A stretch of DNA of 23,182 nucleotides from Bacteroidia bacterium (GTDB lineage: Bacteria > Bacteroidota > Bacteroidia > Bacteroidales > Dysgonomonadaceae). The stretch lies in NCBI GenBank assembly GCA_030539475.1, contig JAUNRY010000009.1, positions 1 through 23,182 of the forward strand, in the 5' to 3' direction. The stretch's first letter is position 1. Every line of letters begins with the position of its first letter. This document shows, piece after piece, positions 14,508 through 21,595 of this stretch. A model generated the notes under the pieces. The model ran no database searches. It was given only the letters and a program-made list of their open reading frames with translations, and had not been told where the DNA came from. The position numbers and the translations under genes are program-made.

Positions 14508-16634
14508 CTACCTCACAACTTTTAGTTCCTCAATCACATGCGGGGCGTTCATAATCTTGTCAATGGTGTAAAGCACGTAGCGGATATCTACGCTGATGGT
14601 GCGCTGCATCTCGGGTTCGAACAAAATATCGCCGCTGAGCGACTCCCAGTTTCCGTCGAACGCAAGGCCTATAAGCTCCGCTTTTCCGTTAAACACCGGG
14701 CTTCCGGAATTTCCGCCGGTAATATCGTTGTTCGACAGAAAATTCACACGCATGGTGCCGTCTTTTGCCGCGTAGCGGCCAAAATCTCCTTCTTTGACAG
14801 CATTTAAAATATGGGGTTGCAAGTGAAACTCCGGATCGTTTTCTTTGTATTTTTCCAATATACCCGTTGAAGTGGTATAGTAATCGTACCAAACGCCGTC
14901 GCGCGGTTTATACCCTTTCACCGAACCGTAACTCATGCGTTGCGTGAAAGTGGCGTCGGGATAGAATGTTTTTTTCGCGTCCATATCCATCAGGGCCGCC
15001 ATTAACTGCCTTTCGCCTCTCATCATGTTTTCGTAGTCCGAAATCATTTGTCCAGACAGTTCGTAGCCCATATCCTTCGTGGATAGCGCCAGCTCCATGG
15101 CCGGATCTTGCGTTAAATCCTGCGTGTCGGCTGTTTTCAATAGCTCCATTAAATCGGTCAGGTTGGTAAATTGCGAGTTAGCGAATAACCAATCGGCATA
15201 TTTTTCGTAATCGCCGCCAAAATCGGATTTGATTTTTTCGTATATATCGGGATGATATTCCGCCGGAACGCGCTCGGCGTACAGTTTCATCAACACGGGA
15301 AGCACTTTCTTATCGAGAGCGGGTTCGTAATTTTTGTATGATTCTATGATTCTGTCGTTAATAAACGCGGCCTTATCTTCTTCCGTTCCGTCCATATCGA
15401 ACTGAAGAATGGTGCTGGCAAAGCGAATCAACTCTATTCCGTTGTTGAACGTTTCCAGAAAATACGTGGTATAGCGGGCCATATCGGTTGAGCCGGTATA
15501 CGTTTCCTCCAGGTTTTTCAACAGATTGCCGTATTTTGTTTTGTTTCTTTGGTTGCTGTCAATCCAGCGGGCCAAGCGGTTTTCCAATTGTTGTTTTTCG
15601 GCCAGGACATTCAGTTTTGCAATTGCTTCGTTCATTCCCATCGAATTTTTCCAATAGTTGGAACTGCCGGCGTATTTGTTGGCATATTTCAGGCGGATGG
15701 TATCGTTGTTGGTCATGGCATCCCACCAGATATCTTGTTTTGCCCCGCGCACTTCGATACGCGGTTTGTTTTCCGATTCCATTTGCTGCGCAATGCCGAA
15801 TGAGGAAAGATAACGCTGTGTGCTTCCCGGATACCCGATGGTCATGGCATAGTCGTCGTCTTCTACTCCGCCCAGTGAAACCGGCACCACGTACTTGGGT
15901 TTGTAAGGTACGTTATCGATGCTGTGGCGGGCCGGTTTGTTGTTTCTGTCGGCATACACGCGAAAAGCCGAAAAATCACCGGTTTGCCGCGGCCACATCC
16001 AGTTATCGGTGTCGCCTCCGTATTTTCCTACCGACGATGGGGGAGTTACCACCAGGCGAATATCGCGGAAAACATCGTAAACTACTTTGTAGTATTTGTT
16101 GCCCGAATAAAAAGGCACAATCCGCGCCGAAGTGAACGGGTCGTCGTTATACTGCGCCAGCAGTTCGTCGGAAATGGAATCGATGGCCAGTTCGCGTTGC
16201 ACCTCACTTAAAACGGAAGGAACGTTGGGCAGAATTTTATCGGTGATTTCTTCCATGCTGCGCAGAAAAGCGATGGTTAAGCCGTCGGCATACAGTTCCT
16301 GTTGTAAATTATCGGCTTTGAAACCGTCTTTCAGGTAATCTGCTTCCACCGAACTCAGTTTCTGAATGGCACCATATCCGCAATGGTGATTGGTGAAAAT
16401 CAGCCCTTTATCGGAAACCGCGACACCGGTGCAACCTCCGCCGAAAATCACTACCGCGTCTTTCAGGGATGGATTGTTTTCGTCATACAATTTATTTACG
16501 GGAAAAGTAAATCCCAGTTCTTTCATGCGGGCAACGCTTTGCCGGTTAAGTTCTTTAAGGAGCCACATTCCTTCATCGGCTTTGGTTACTAACGCCACAA
16601 GTAATATGGCGGTGGTCAATAGTATTTTTCTCAT
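14508..16634 (-). CDS. S46-family dipeptidyl-peptidase, DPP7-like
   Basis: A 708-aa exported serine peptidase that removes dipeptides from the N-terminus of oligopeptides in the periplasm. A signal peptide covers 1-19 (LLVALVTKA before DEGMWLL). The DEGMW start of the mature form is typical of S46. The catalytic His is H84 in TNHHCGYGAIQ, an Asp lies in the GGDTDNWMWPRQTGDF segment (probably D220), and the Ser is S643 in GGNSGSPV. Eighteen residues after the serine is G661 (AFDGNWE). In the family a Gly there goes with DPP7-type preference for hydrophobic P1 residues and an Arg with DPP11-type acidic preference, so I lean to DPP7. Such enzymes feed amino-acid-fermenting Bacteroidales. The IS200-like remnant lies 40 nt upstream of its start. 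Confidence 0.95.
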   Translation of the reverse strand: MRKILLTTAILLVALVTKADEGMWLLKELNRQSVARMKELGFTFPVNKLYDENNPSLKDAVVIFGGGCTGVAVSDKGLIFTNHHCGYGAIQKLSSVEADYLKDGFKADNLQQELYADGLTIAFLRSMEEITDKILPNVPSVLSEVQRELAIDSISDELLAQYNDDPFTSARIVPFYSGNKYYKVVYDVFRDIRLVVTPPSSVGKYGGDTDNWMWPRQTGDFSAFRVYADRNNKPARHSIDNVPYKPKYVVPVSLGGVEDDDYAMTIGYPGSTQRYLSSFGIAQQMESENKPRIEVRGAKQDIWWDAMTNNDTIRLKYANKYAGSSNYWKNSMGMNEAIAKLNVLAEKQQLENRLARWIDSNQRNKTKYGNLLKNLEETYTGSTDMARYTTYFLETFNNGIELIRFASTILQFDMDGTEEDKAAFINDRIIESYKNYEPALDKKVLPVLMKLYAERVPAEYHPDIYEKIKSDFGGDYEKYADWLFANSQFTNLTDLMELLKTADTQDLTQDPAMELALSTKDMGYELSGQMISDYENMMRGERQLMAALMDMDAKKTFYPDATFTQRMSYGSVKGYKPRDGVWYDYYTTSTGILEKYKENDPEFHLQPHILNAVKEGDFGRYAAKDGTMRVNFLSNNDITGGNSGSPVFNGKAELIGLAFDGNWESLSGDILFEPEMQRTISVDIRYVLYTIDKIMNAPHVIEELKVVR

Positions 16635-16674
16635 TTAGTTCAATTTATATTAATTTGAAAATTTATCAAAACTT

Positions 16675-16759
16675 AACTTCGGAGAAGTTTTCTATGCATA
16701 ACCCCCAAATTTATTTGGGGGGATAACAGCAAGCAATCTAAAGTAACTCTGTAAGAGTT
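16675..16759. repeat. Left triple-hairpin end of the RAYT-like element
   Basis: Three hairpins lie in a row: AACTTC-GGA-GAAGTT (16675-16689), a 9-bp C5/G5 stem with a TT loop (16702-16721), and AACTCT-GTA-AGAGTT (16745-16759). The small ones share a 6-bp stem and 3-nt loop design. The innermost lies 2 nt from the pseudogene's final stop codon. Confidence 0.7.
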
Positions 16760-16761
16760 TT

Positions 16762-17037
16762 CTAAGATTCGGGGAAATTACCCGATTGTTTCATCCAATG
16801 ATTAGATGCTGTTTTAATCTCTTTTATGTAATTTGATAGTGCAACAGTGGGATGTAAATCCGAAAGGATATGAATATGGTTTTCAGTTCCGTTTATCTGA
16901 TACAAAACACATTTGCGATTTTTTATTATACCTCAAATATACTTATACAAATCTGCATGAAATTCTTCCGGCAGCGTATTTTCGCGAATGTAGGTACAAA
17001 ATACGATATGATAAAGTATTTGACGATAACTGTTCAA
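16762..17037 (-). pseudogene. IS200/RAYT-type tyrosine transposase, truncated with in-frame TGA
   Basis: Reading the minus strand from about 17037 (TTG; the original start may be lost) gives 92 codons in one frame, interrupted once by TGA at 16933-16935. Around it the protein reads LYHIVFCT, then EEFHADLYKYI-stop-GIIKNRKC, then INGTENHIHILSDLHPTVALSNYIKEIKTAS. These are the conserved segments of Y1 transposases of the REP-associated group, in which the interrupted position is usually Trp (YIWGIIK), so a TGG to TGA change is likely. The metal-binding HUH motif is intact as HIH (16870-16878). Translation ends at TAG 16762-16764 after FPES, where relatives continue with a GW..GYGAF segment and the catalytic tyrosine, so the C-terminal part is deleted. 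Confidence 0.85.
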
Positions 17038-17056
17038 AGTCCTTTTCTTTTTGGCA

Positions 17057-17138
17057 AACCCTTACAGGGTTCTGTTATTTTTTTGTTGTTCCCCCCAATT
17101 AAAATTGGGGGTTATTCAGGGAATTGTCCTACGGACAA
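17057..17138. repeat. Right triple-hairpin end of the RAYT-like element
   Basis: Mirror arrangement of the left end: AACCCT-TAC-AGGGTT (17057-17071), a 9-bp C5/G5 stem with an AA loop (17092-17111), and TTGTCC-TAC-GGACAA (17124-17138). Reversed, the inner hairpin reads AACCCTGTAAGGGTT, close to AACTCTGTAAGAGTT of the left end. Confidence 0.7.
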
Positions 17139-17143
17139 CTTAT

Positions 17144-18640
17144 TTATTTTCTATAATATCTACCTACAATCGGTATCTCACGCAAAGGTAAATCTTTTTT
17201 TACAACTATAAGTACGTATATTCCAATAAATATTGTGTTGACAATCACCCTTAACCAAAGGTTACCGATATTGGCTGATGCAAACATAATTCCTGCAAAC
17301 AATGCCATGGTTACAACGAAATAAAATGCGGCCGATTTTAAATCGTAACGGATGGGATAGTTTTTTTGCCCCAGAAAATAAGAGGTAAGCATCATTACCA
17401 AGTTAGCGAAAAAAGCAGTCCAGGCGCAAGCCATATAACCGTAAACAGGTACAAAGAGCACATTCCCGAGCACGGTAACCACCAGTCCTATTATGGATAA
17501 ATAGGCTCCCCATTTTGTTTGGTCGGTAAGTTTATACCAAAGCGACAGGTTGAAATAAATTCCGAAAAACAATTCGGCAATCATTACAATGGGCACAATT
17601 CTGATGCCTTCGCGATAATCTCCTTCGAGCAGTAGCTTTATGATATCGAGATACCCCATAATTGCCAGAAAAATAAACAAACAAAAAATAACAAAGTATT
17701 TAGTTGCCTGAGAATATGCTGTTTTGTTATCGCCCAACTCCTTATTTTTCGCAAAAATAAAGGGTTCAAAAGCGTAGCGGAACGCTTGCGTAAACATAAC
17801 CATAATGACGGCAATTTTAAACGATGCTGAATAAACTCCTAATTGCCCCATTTTATCCGTTTCGGTAGAAAGGTGCGGATAAAGCATTTTATCCAGGTTC
17901 TGATTCATAATTCCCGCCACGCCTAAAATGAGCAGGGGTAAAGAATAAACCAACATTCTTTTCAGCAACGCAAAATCGAACGTGTATTTCACTTTTAATT
18001 GCGGCGAGAGCAACATCAACCGAATAGCAGAAGCTACCAGATTTGATATCAAAATATAATCCACTCCTTTGCTGATATCAAACCACGAGAAGGCATCGGG
18101 GAATTTTGCCGCCAGCCAGGGGCATGCCAAAAAGAAAAACAAATTCAATGCAATGGTAATAACTACGTTTAAAATCTGAATGGTTGCAAACCGCACCGGG
18201 CGTTTCTGATAGCGGAGATAAGCAAACGGAATGGCGCTCAATGTATCCAACCCAAGAATAATGATCAACAAAAGGACGTAATGCGATTTTATTTCAGCGC
18301 TTCCGAAAAAAGGAGTAATTTGTTCGTGAAAAAGAAGCGTCAAAACAACAAACAAAAGTGTTGTAAAAGCAATGCTTATTAACGTTGTGGTATATACTCT
18401 AAGCGGATTTTCTTCTTGTTTATTGGCAAACCGGAAGAGCCCGGTTTCCATTCCGTAAGTGAGAATAACAACGGTAAGCGCAGTCCAGCTATACAGGTTG
18501 TTCACCACTCCCATTTGAGCGGTATCTGCTAATACCCACGTCCAAAACGGATTAAGCAGCCAATTTAAAAACCGGCCTAAAATACTGCTCATTCCGTAAA
18601 GAGCTGTTTCTTTTGCAAGGGTTTTCATTCCTCCTGCCAT
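17144..18640 (-). CDS. Oligosaccharide flippase family membrane protein (Wzx-like)
   Basis: A 498-aa polytopic inner-membrane protein with roughly 12 to 14 hydrophobic segments over its whole length. It resembles polysaccharide exporters of the MATE/MOP superfamily (Polysacc_synt), which flip lipid-linked sugar units across the membrane. The start MAGGMKTLAKETALYGMSSILGRFLNW has the amphipathic opening typical of these proteins. I kept the ATG at 18640; a second ATG four codons in is possible, since GGAGGA lies directly before it. No glycosyltransferase cluster is visible beside it, so the substrate (O-antigen, capsule or other lipid-linked precursor) is unknown. It is divergent from glyS, with its own TACTTTTG -7 box. 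The transposon remnant abuts its stop. Confidence 0.88.
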   Translation of the reverse strand: MAGGMKTLAKETALYGMSSILGRFLNWLLNPFWTWVLADTAQMGVVNNLYSWTALTVVILTYGMETGLFRFANKQEENPLRVYTTTLISIAFTTLLFVVLTLLFHEQITPFFGSAEIKSHYVLLLIIILGLDTLSAIPFAYLRYQKRPVRFATIQILNVVITIALNLFFFLACPWLAAKFPDAFSWFDISKGVDYILISNLVASAIRLMLLSPQLKVKYTFDFALLKRMLVYSLPLLILGVAGIMNQNLDKMLYPHLSTETDKMGQLGVYSASFKIAVIMVMFTQAFRYAFEPFIFAKNKELGDNKTAYSQATKYFVIFCLFIFLAIMGYLDIIKLLLEGDYREGIRIVPIVMIAELFFGIYFNLSLWYKLTDQTKWGAYLSIIGLVVTVLGNVLFVPVYGYMACAWTAFFANLVMMLTSYFLGQKNYPIRYDLKSAAFYFVVTMALFAGIMFASANIGNLWLRVIVNTIFIGIYVLIVVKKDLPLREIPIVGRYYRK

Positions 18641-18684
18641 ATTCTTCGATTTTTTTTTGAAGATTTATTGTTGCAAATTGCTTG

Positions 18685-18718
18685 CAAAAGTACAATTTTT
18701 CCGCGTAGAGTCGGCCAA
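18685..18718 (-). promoter_or_regulatory. Probable flippase promoter
   Basis: On the minus strand TACTTTTG (18685-18692) matches TAnnTTTG, and TTGG (18715-18718) lies 22 nt upstream, slightly more than the usual 19-21. The leader to the ATG at 18640 would be about 40 nt. Confidence 0.5.
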
Positions 18719-18777
18719 AAGTGCATCCATTATTTATCTTTAAGATTACGGATTACGGAAATATCGAAAAAAACTGC

Positions 18778-18828
18778 TTACTTTGTGGTTTAAAATGCAA
18801 TAAAAAAACTGCCCATTGCAATTGGCAG
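18778..18828 (+). promoter_or_regulatory. Possible glyS promoter and leader palindrome
   Basis: TTACTTTG at 18778-18785 matches seven of eight positions of TAnnTTTG. Downstream, 18809-18828 is a 20-bp palindrome with one mismatched pair (CTGCC...GGCAG around ATTGCAAT), ending 17 nt before the ATG. If transcribed it would fold into a hairpin in the glyS leader. If it acts as DNA it could bind a dimeric regulator. Confidence 0.4.
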
Positions 18829-18845
18829 CACCCGAAACAAAAGAC

Positions 18846-20390
18846 ATGGCACAAGAAGACGTTTTTAAAAAACTGGTATCGCACAGCAAGGAATACGGAT
18901 TTGTATTTCAATCGAGTGAGATTTACGATGGCTTAGGCGCCGTTTACGATTACGGCCAAATGGGCGTTGAGTTGAAAAACAACATCAAAAAATATTGGTG
19001 GGACAGCATGACCCTGCTGCACGAAAACGTGGTGGGAATTGACTCCGCCATTTTCATGCATCCAACCATCTGGAAAGCATCGGGACACGTGGATGCGTTT
19101 AACGATCCGCTGATTGATAACAAAGACAGCAAAAAACGCTACCGCGCCGATGTTTTGATTGAAGACTACCTGGCAAAAATAGACGACAAAATAGACAAAG
19201 AAGTTGACAAAGCAGCCAAACGATTTGGTGAAAGTTTCAACGAAAAAATGTACCGCGAAACCAATCCGCGCGTACTGGAAAATCAGCAAAAGCGCGACGA
19301 AGTACACACCCGCTTTGCCCAAGCGCTCAACGATAACAATCTTGACGACCTGCGCCAGATTATCATCGATTGCGAAATAGCTTGCCCCGTCAGCGGTTCG
19401 AGAAACTGGACGGAAGTGCGCCAGTTCAACCTCATGTTTGCTACGGAAATGGGCTCCACCGCCGACGGCGCCATGAAAGTTTACCTCCGTCCCGAAACGG
19501 CGCAGGGAATTTTTGTGAACTTCCTCAACGTGCAAAAAACCGGACGCATGAAAGTTCCTTTCGGCATTGCGCAGATTGGAAAAGCTTTCCGAAACGAAAT
19601 TGTAGCCCGCCAATTCATTTTTCGCATGCGCGAATTTGAGCAAATGGAAATGCAGTTTTTCGTGGCTCCGGGCGAAGAACTCAATTGGTTTGAATACTGG
19701 AAAAAAGAACGCATGAAATGGCATCAGTCGCTGGGCTTCGGCAACGAAAACTATCAGTTTCACGACCACGATAAACTGGCGCATTACGCCAACGCCGCCA
19801 CCGATATCGAGTTTCGTATGCCATTCGGATTCAAGGAAGTAGAAGGAATCCACTCGCGCACCGATTTCGATTTGGCGCAACACGAAAAATTCTCCGGCAA
19901 AAAACTACAATATTTCGATCCCGAAAAAAACAAATCGTACGTTCCTTACGTGGTTGAAACCTCCATTGGAGTGGACAGGATGTTTCTCTCTGTGCTGGCC
20001 GGTTCGTATTGCGAAGAAACATTGGAAGGCGGCGAAACCCGCGTGGTTCTTAAACTCCCTCCCGCGCTCGCGCCCGTGAAATTAGCCATTTTGCCGTTGG
20101 TAAAAAAAGACGGATTAGCAGAAAAAGCCACCGAAATTTGGAATGAGTTGAAATTCAGTTTCGCGTGCCATTACGACGAGAAAGACAGCATCGGCAAACG
20201 TTACCGCCGACAGGATGCTATTGGTACGCCCTACTGCGTTACCGTTGACCACCAAACGCTGCAAGACAACACGGTAACAATTCGCCACCGCGACACGATG
20301 CAGCAAGAGCGCATAGCTATCGACTCGCTGCACAATACCATCGCGCGTGAAGTGGAAATAAAAAATTTGTTGAAAAAATTGGGCAATTAA
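18846..20390 (+). CDS. glyS: Glycine--tRNA ligase (dimeric, class II)
   Basis: A 514-aa GlyRS of the single-chain dimeric type, which charges tRNA-Gly with glycine in the cytoplasm. Class II motifs are visible: KASGHVDAFNDP near residues 77-88, the glycine/ATP-binding RPETAQGIF at 215-223, motif 2 with FRNEI at 248-252 and REFEQMEMQ at 262-270, and motif 3 ETSIGVDRMF at 371-380. A C-terminal anticodon-binding domain (about 405-505) begins LPPALAPVKLAILP. I chose the ATG at 18846 (MAQEDVFKKLVSHSKEYGF). An in-frame TTG ten codons earlier falls within the leader palindrome and is less likely. It is divergent from the flippase. Confidence 0.97.
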   Translation: MAQEDVFKKLVSHSKEYGFVFQSSEIYDGLGAVYDYGQMGVELKNNIKKYWWDSMTLLHENVVGIDSAIFMHPTIWKASGHVDAFNDPLIDNKDSKKRYRADVLIEDYLAKIDDKIDKEVDKAAKRFGESFNEKMYRETNPRVLENQQKRDEVHTRFAQALNDNNLDDLRQIIIDCEIACPVSGSRNWTEVRQFNLMFATEMGSTADGAMKVYLRPETAQGIFVNFLNVQKTGRMKVPFGIAQIGKAFRNEIVARQFIFRMREFEQMEMQFFVAPGEELNWFEYWKKERMKWHQSLGFGNENYQFHDHDKLAHYANAATDIEFRMPFGFKEVEGIHSRTDFDLAQHEKFSGKKLQYFDPEKNKSYVPYVVETSIGVDRMFLSVLAGSYCEETLEGGETRVVLKLPPALAPVKLAILPLVKKDGLAEKATEIWNELKFSFACHYDEKDSIGKRYRRQDAIGTPYCVTVDHQTLQDNTVTIRHRDTMQQERIAIDSLHNTIAREVEIKNLLKKLGN

Positions 20391-20422
20391 TCGAAAACAA
20401 ATCGTTTTTGGTCGAAAATCCC

Positions 20423-20430
20423 TATCTTTG
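20423..20430 (+). promoter_or_regulatory. -7 promoter box before the small gene pair
   Basis: A perfect TATCTTTG lies 21 nt before the ATG at 20451, so the pair downstream of glyS probably has its own promoter with a very short leader. TTTTTGG at 20405-20411 is too close (12 nt) to be a standard -33 box. Confidence 0.55.
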
Positions 20431-20450
20431 CCCAACAAACAGTAGATACG

Positions 20451-20681
20451 ATGCAAAAAAAAACCTGTCCGAAAGAAGCCGTTCGCCCGTTGAAATTACG
20501 CGAGCCGGCTGTCGCGTACGAATCTAAACATTCCGTACTGCACACTCTTTCTGATGAATATCTTGCCGCGTTGTCCGCTGACGAAATCGACGATTTATCT
20601 CATTGCATTACAGGCAAAGAACTGGAAAAAAGGGTAATAGCCCGTTTAGAGAAAAAACTGCCCAATCAATCATGCAAATAG
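20451..20681 (+). CDS. Small hypothetical protein, possible antitoxin
   Basis: A 76-aa protein not recognised as a named family. It is mixed-charge with no signal peptide. The second half (SDEYLAALSADEIDDLSHCITGKELEKRVIARLEKKL) looks helical, with an acidic patch followed by a basic one. Its end overlaps the next gene by 10 nt (20672-20681), and it has its own -7 box. Such a small first gene overlapping a small RelE/ParE-like second gene suggests an antitoxin-toxin pair; this is inferred from arrangement, not from a motif. Confidence 0.55.
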   Translation: MQKKTCPKEAVRPLKLREPAVAYESKHSVLHTLSDEYLAALSADEIDDLSHCITGKELEKRVIARLEKKLPNQSCK

Positions 20682-20998
20682 TTTATCGTGAAGAAGTTGA
20701 ACTATATCTTTCGGATTTAATCGCGATTTTGTATGAAAAAGAATACGTTGGATTTTCGGAATCGGCACAGATTTATGTCCAAAAATTAAGAAAAGAAATC
20801 GAAAAAGCGCTGCCCATAGCGATACGGAAAAAAGCGCCCGATTATTTTTCGCGATATGGAAAAGACATGTGGTACATCCACGTGCGAACGAACAGCCGCA
20901 CAACGTGGTACGCTTTTTTCTCACTGTTGCCTAACGATTTATACATCGTCCGCCACATAACCAACAATCACGCGGCGGGACATTTGATTAGAAGTTGA
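20672..20998 (+). CDS. Possible RelE/ParE-like toxin
   Basis: A 108-aa protein starting MQIVYREEVELYLSDLIAILYEKEYVGF. I chose the ATG at 20672; the frame stays open upstream to 20603 but reads through the previous gene without conserved sequence. An N-terminal helical part is followed by a strand-rich region (DYFSRYGKDMWYIHVRT, TTWYAFFSLLPNDLYIVRHITNNH). The aromatic- and basic-rich beta segment ending in RHITNNHAAGHLI is reminiscent of RelE/ParE-fold toxins found in Bacteroidota, but I cannot name a family with certainty. The overlap with the preceding small gene supports a two-gene module. FKBP follows after 36 nt. Confidence 0.55.
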   Translation: MQIVYREEVELYLSDLIAILYEKEYVGFSESAQIYVQKLRKEIEKALPIAIRKKAPDYFSRYGKDMWYIHVRTNSRTTWYAFFSLLPNDLYIVRHITNNHAAGHLIRS

Positions 20999-21034
20999 TA
21001 ATAAAAATTTACAAAAAAGTAAAGTAACAATCGT

Positions 21035-21586
21035 ATGAAAACCAAATTATATTTTTTAGCGGCCATTTGCGCGCTGTTTATTTTCTCGTCGTGCGAAAAA
21101 ACGGAAACGTTTGACGATACCCGTCAAAAAGACAACGAAGCACAGTTTGCCAGAATATCGGCAGACCCGGCATACACCAAGCTCGAATCGCAATCGGGAA
21201 ACGGACACATCATGTACAAAGTTATAACGGAAGGAAACTCCGGCGCAACGCCTTATTTTACGGATAAGGTTAGAGTATTGTACACCGGCTGGTACAAAGA
21301 GTTTTGGACAAGAGACGACACTTTTACCGGAGACGATGGAAATATTTTCAGAAACAAAGTAATTTTTTTCGACTCCGCCGAAAACAGAAATAATAGGCCC
21401 AGCGAATTTGCTGTTAATGGCGTAGTTGATGGATTCGCCACCGCACTTCAACACATGGAGGTGGGCGACAAATGGGAAATCTGGATTCCCTGGAACCTGG
21501 GTTACGGCGCTATCGAAAACCGAAACTCGGGAATAAAAGGCCACACCACGTTGGTTTTCGAAGTGGAACTGGTGGAAATATTGTAA
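21035..21586 (+). CDS. FKBP-type peptidyl-prolyl isomerase lipoprotein
   Basis: A 183-aa lipoprotein with a signal peptide ending at a lipobox (IFSSC, C20), a linker of about 50 residues, and a C-terminal FKBP domain (about 75-183). FKBP isomerases catalyse cis-trans isomerisation at proline and help fold exported proteins. Domain landmarks are VRVLYTGW near 79-86, FFDSAEN near 111, EFAVNGVVDGFATALQHMEVGDKWEIWIP at 114-142, LGYGAIE, and the terminal TTLVFEVELVEIL. The usual PPNSTLIFEVEL ending is GIKGHTTLVFEVEL here. The Phe and Tyr positions look largely conserved, so activity is plausible but not assured. It converges on the PBP4 gene with 3 nt between stops. Confidence 0.9.
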   Translation: MKTKLYFLAAICALFIFSSCEKTETFDDTRQKDNEAQFARISADPAYTKLESQSGNGHIMYKVITEGNSGATPYFTDKVRVLYTGWYKEFWTRDDTFTGDDGNIFRNKVIFFDSAENRNNRPSEFAVNGVVDGFATALQHMEVGDKWEIWIPWNLGYGAIENRNSGIKGHTTLVFEVELVEIL

Positions 21587-21595
21587 CGGTTACAA
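21581..21595. other. Palindrome containing both convergent stop codons
   Basis: TTGTAAC-G-GTTACAA is a perfect inverted repeat with a one-base centre. It holds the FKBP TAA (21584-21586) and, on the other strand, the PBP4 TAA (21590-21592). It is too short and has no T-tract to be a convincing terminator. Confidence 0.5.

Larger units (their letters stand above)
16675..17138 (-). mobile_element. Decayed IS200/RAYT-like element with symmetric hairpin ends
   Basis: The 509-nt gap between the flippase and the S46 peptidase holds a transposase remnant (16762-17037) between two mirror-image arrays of three hairpins each. The left array is 16675-16689, 16702-16721 and 16745-16759. The right array is 17057-17071, 17092-17111 and 17124-17138. 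The outer small hairpin and the G5/C5 hairpin are separated by 12 nt on both sides, and the flank GGGGGTTAT is shared in inverted orientation. The right end is 5 nt from the flippase stop codon. The total of 464 bp, a truncated tnp and an internal stop mean it cannot move unaided. Confidence 0.7.

Noticed and set aside
15488..16135. 215-codon open frame on the plus strand
   Set aside because: Antisense to the S46 peptidase gene; rich in Cys, Arg and Pro as expected of a shadow frame, with no domain.
16702..16721. C5/G5 hairpin as terminator of an adjacent gene
   Set aside because: No T-tract follows on either strand, and a matching hairpin in mirror position at 17092-17111 makes a transposon end more likely.
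16833..17211. Overlapping small plus-strand frames in the intergenic gap
   Set aside because: They are the antisense of the transposase pseudogene and its hairpin end; no start signal or family match.
18933..19883. 316-codon open frame on the minus strand
   Set aside because: It is fully antisense to glyS, whose class II motifs are all intact; the translation shows no recognisable domain and is a shadow of the coding strand.
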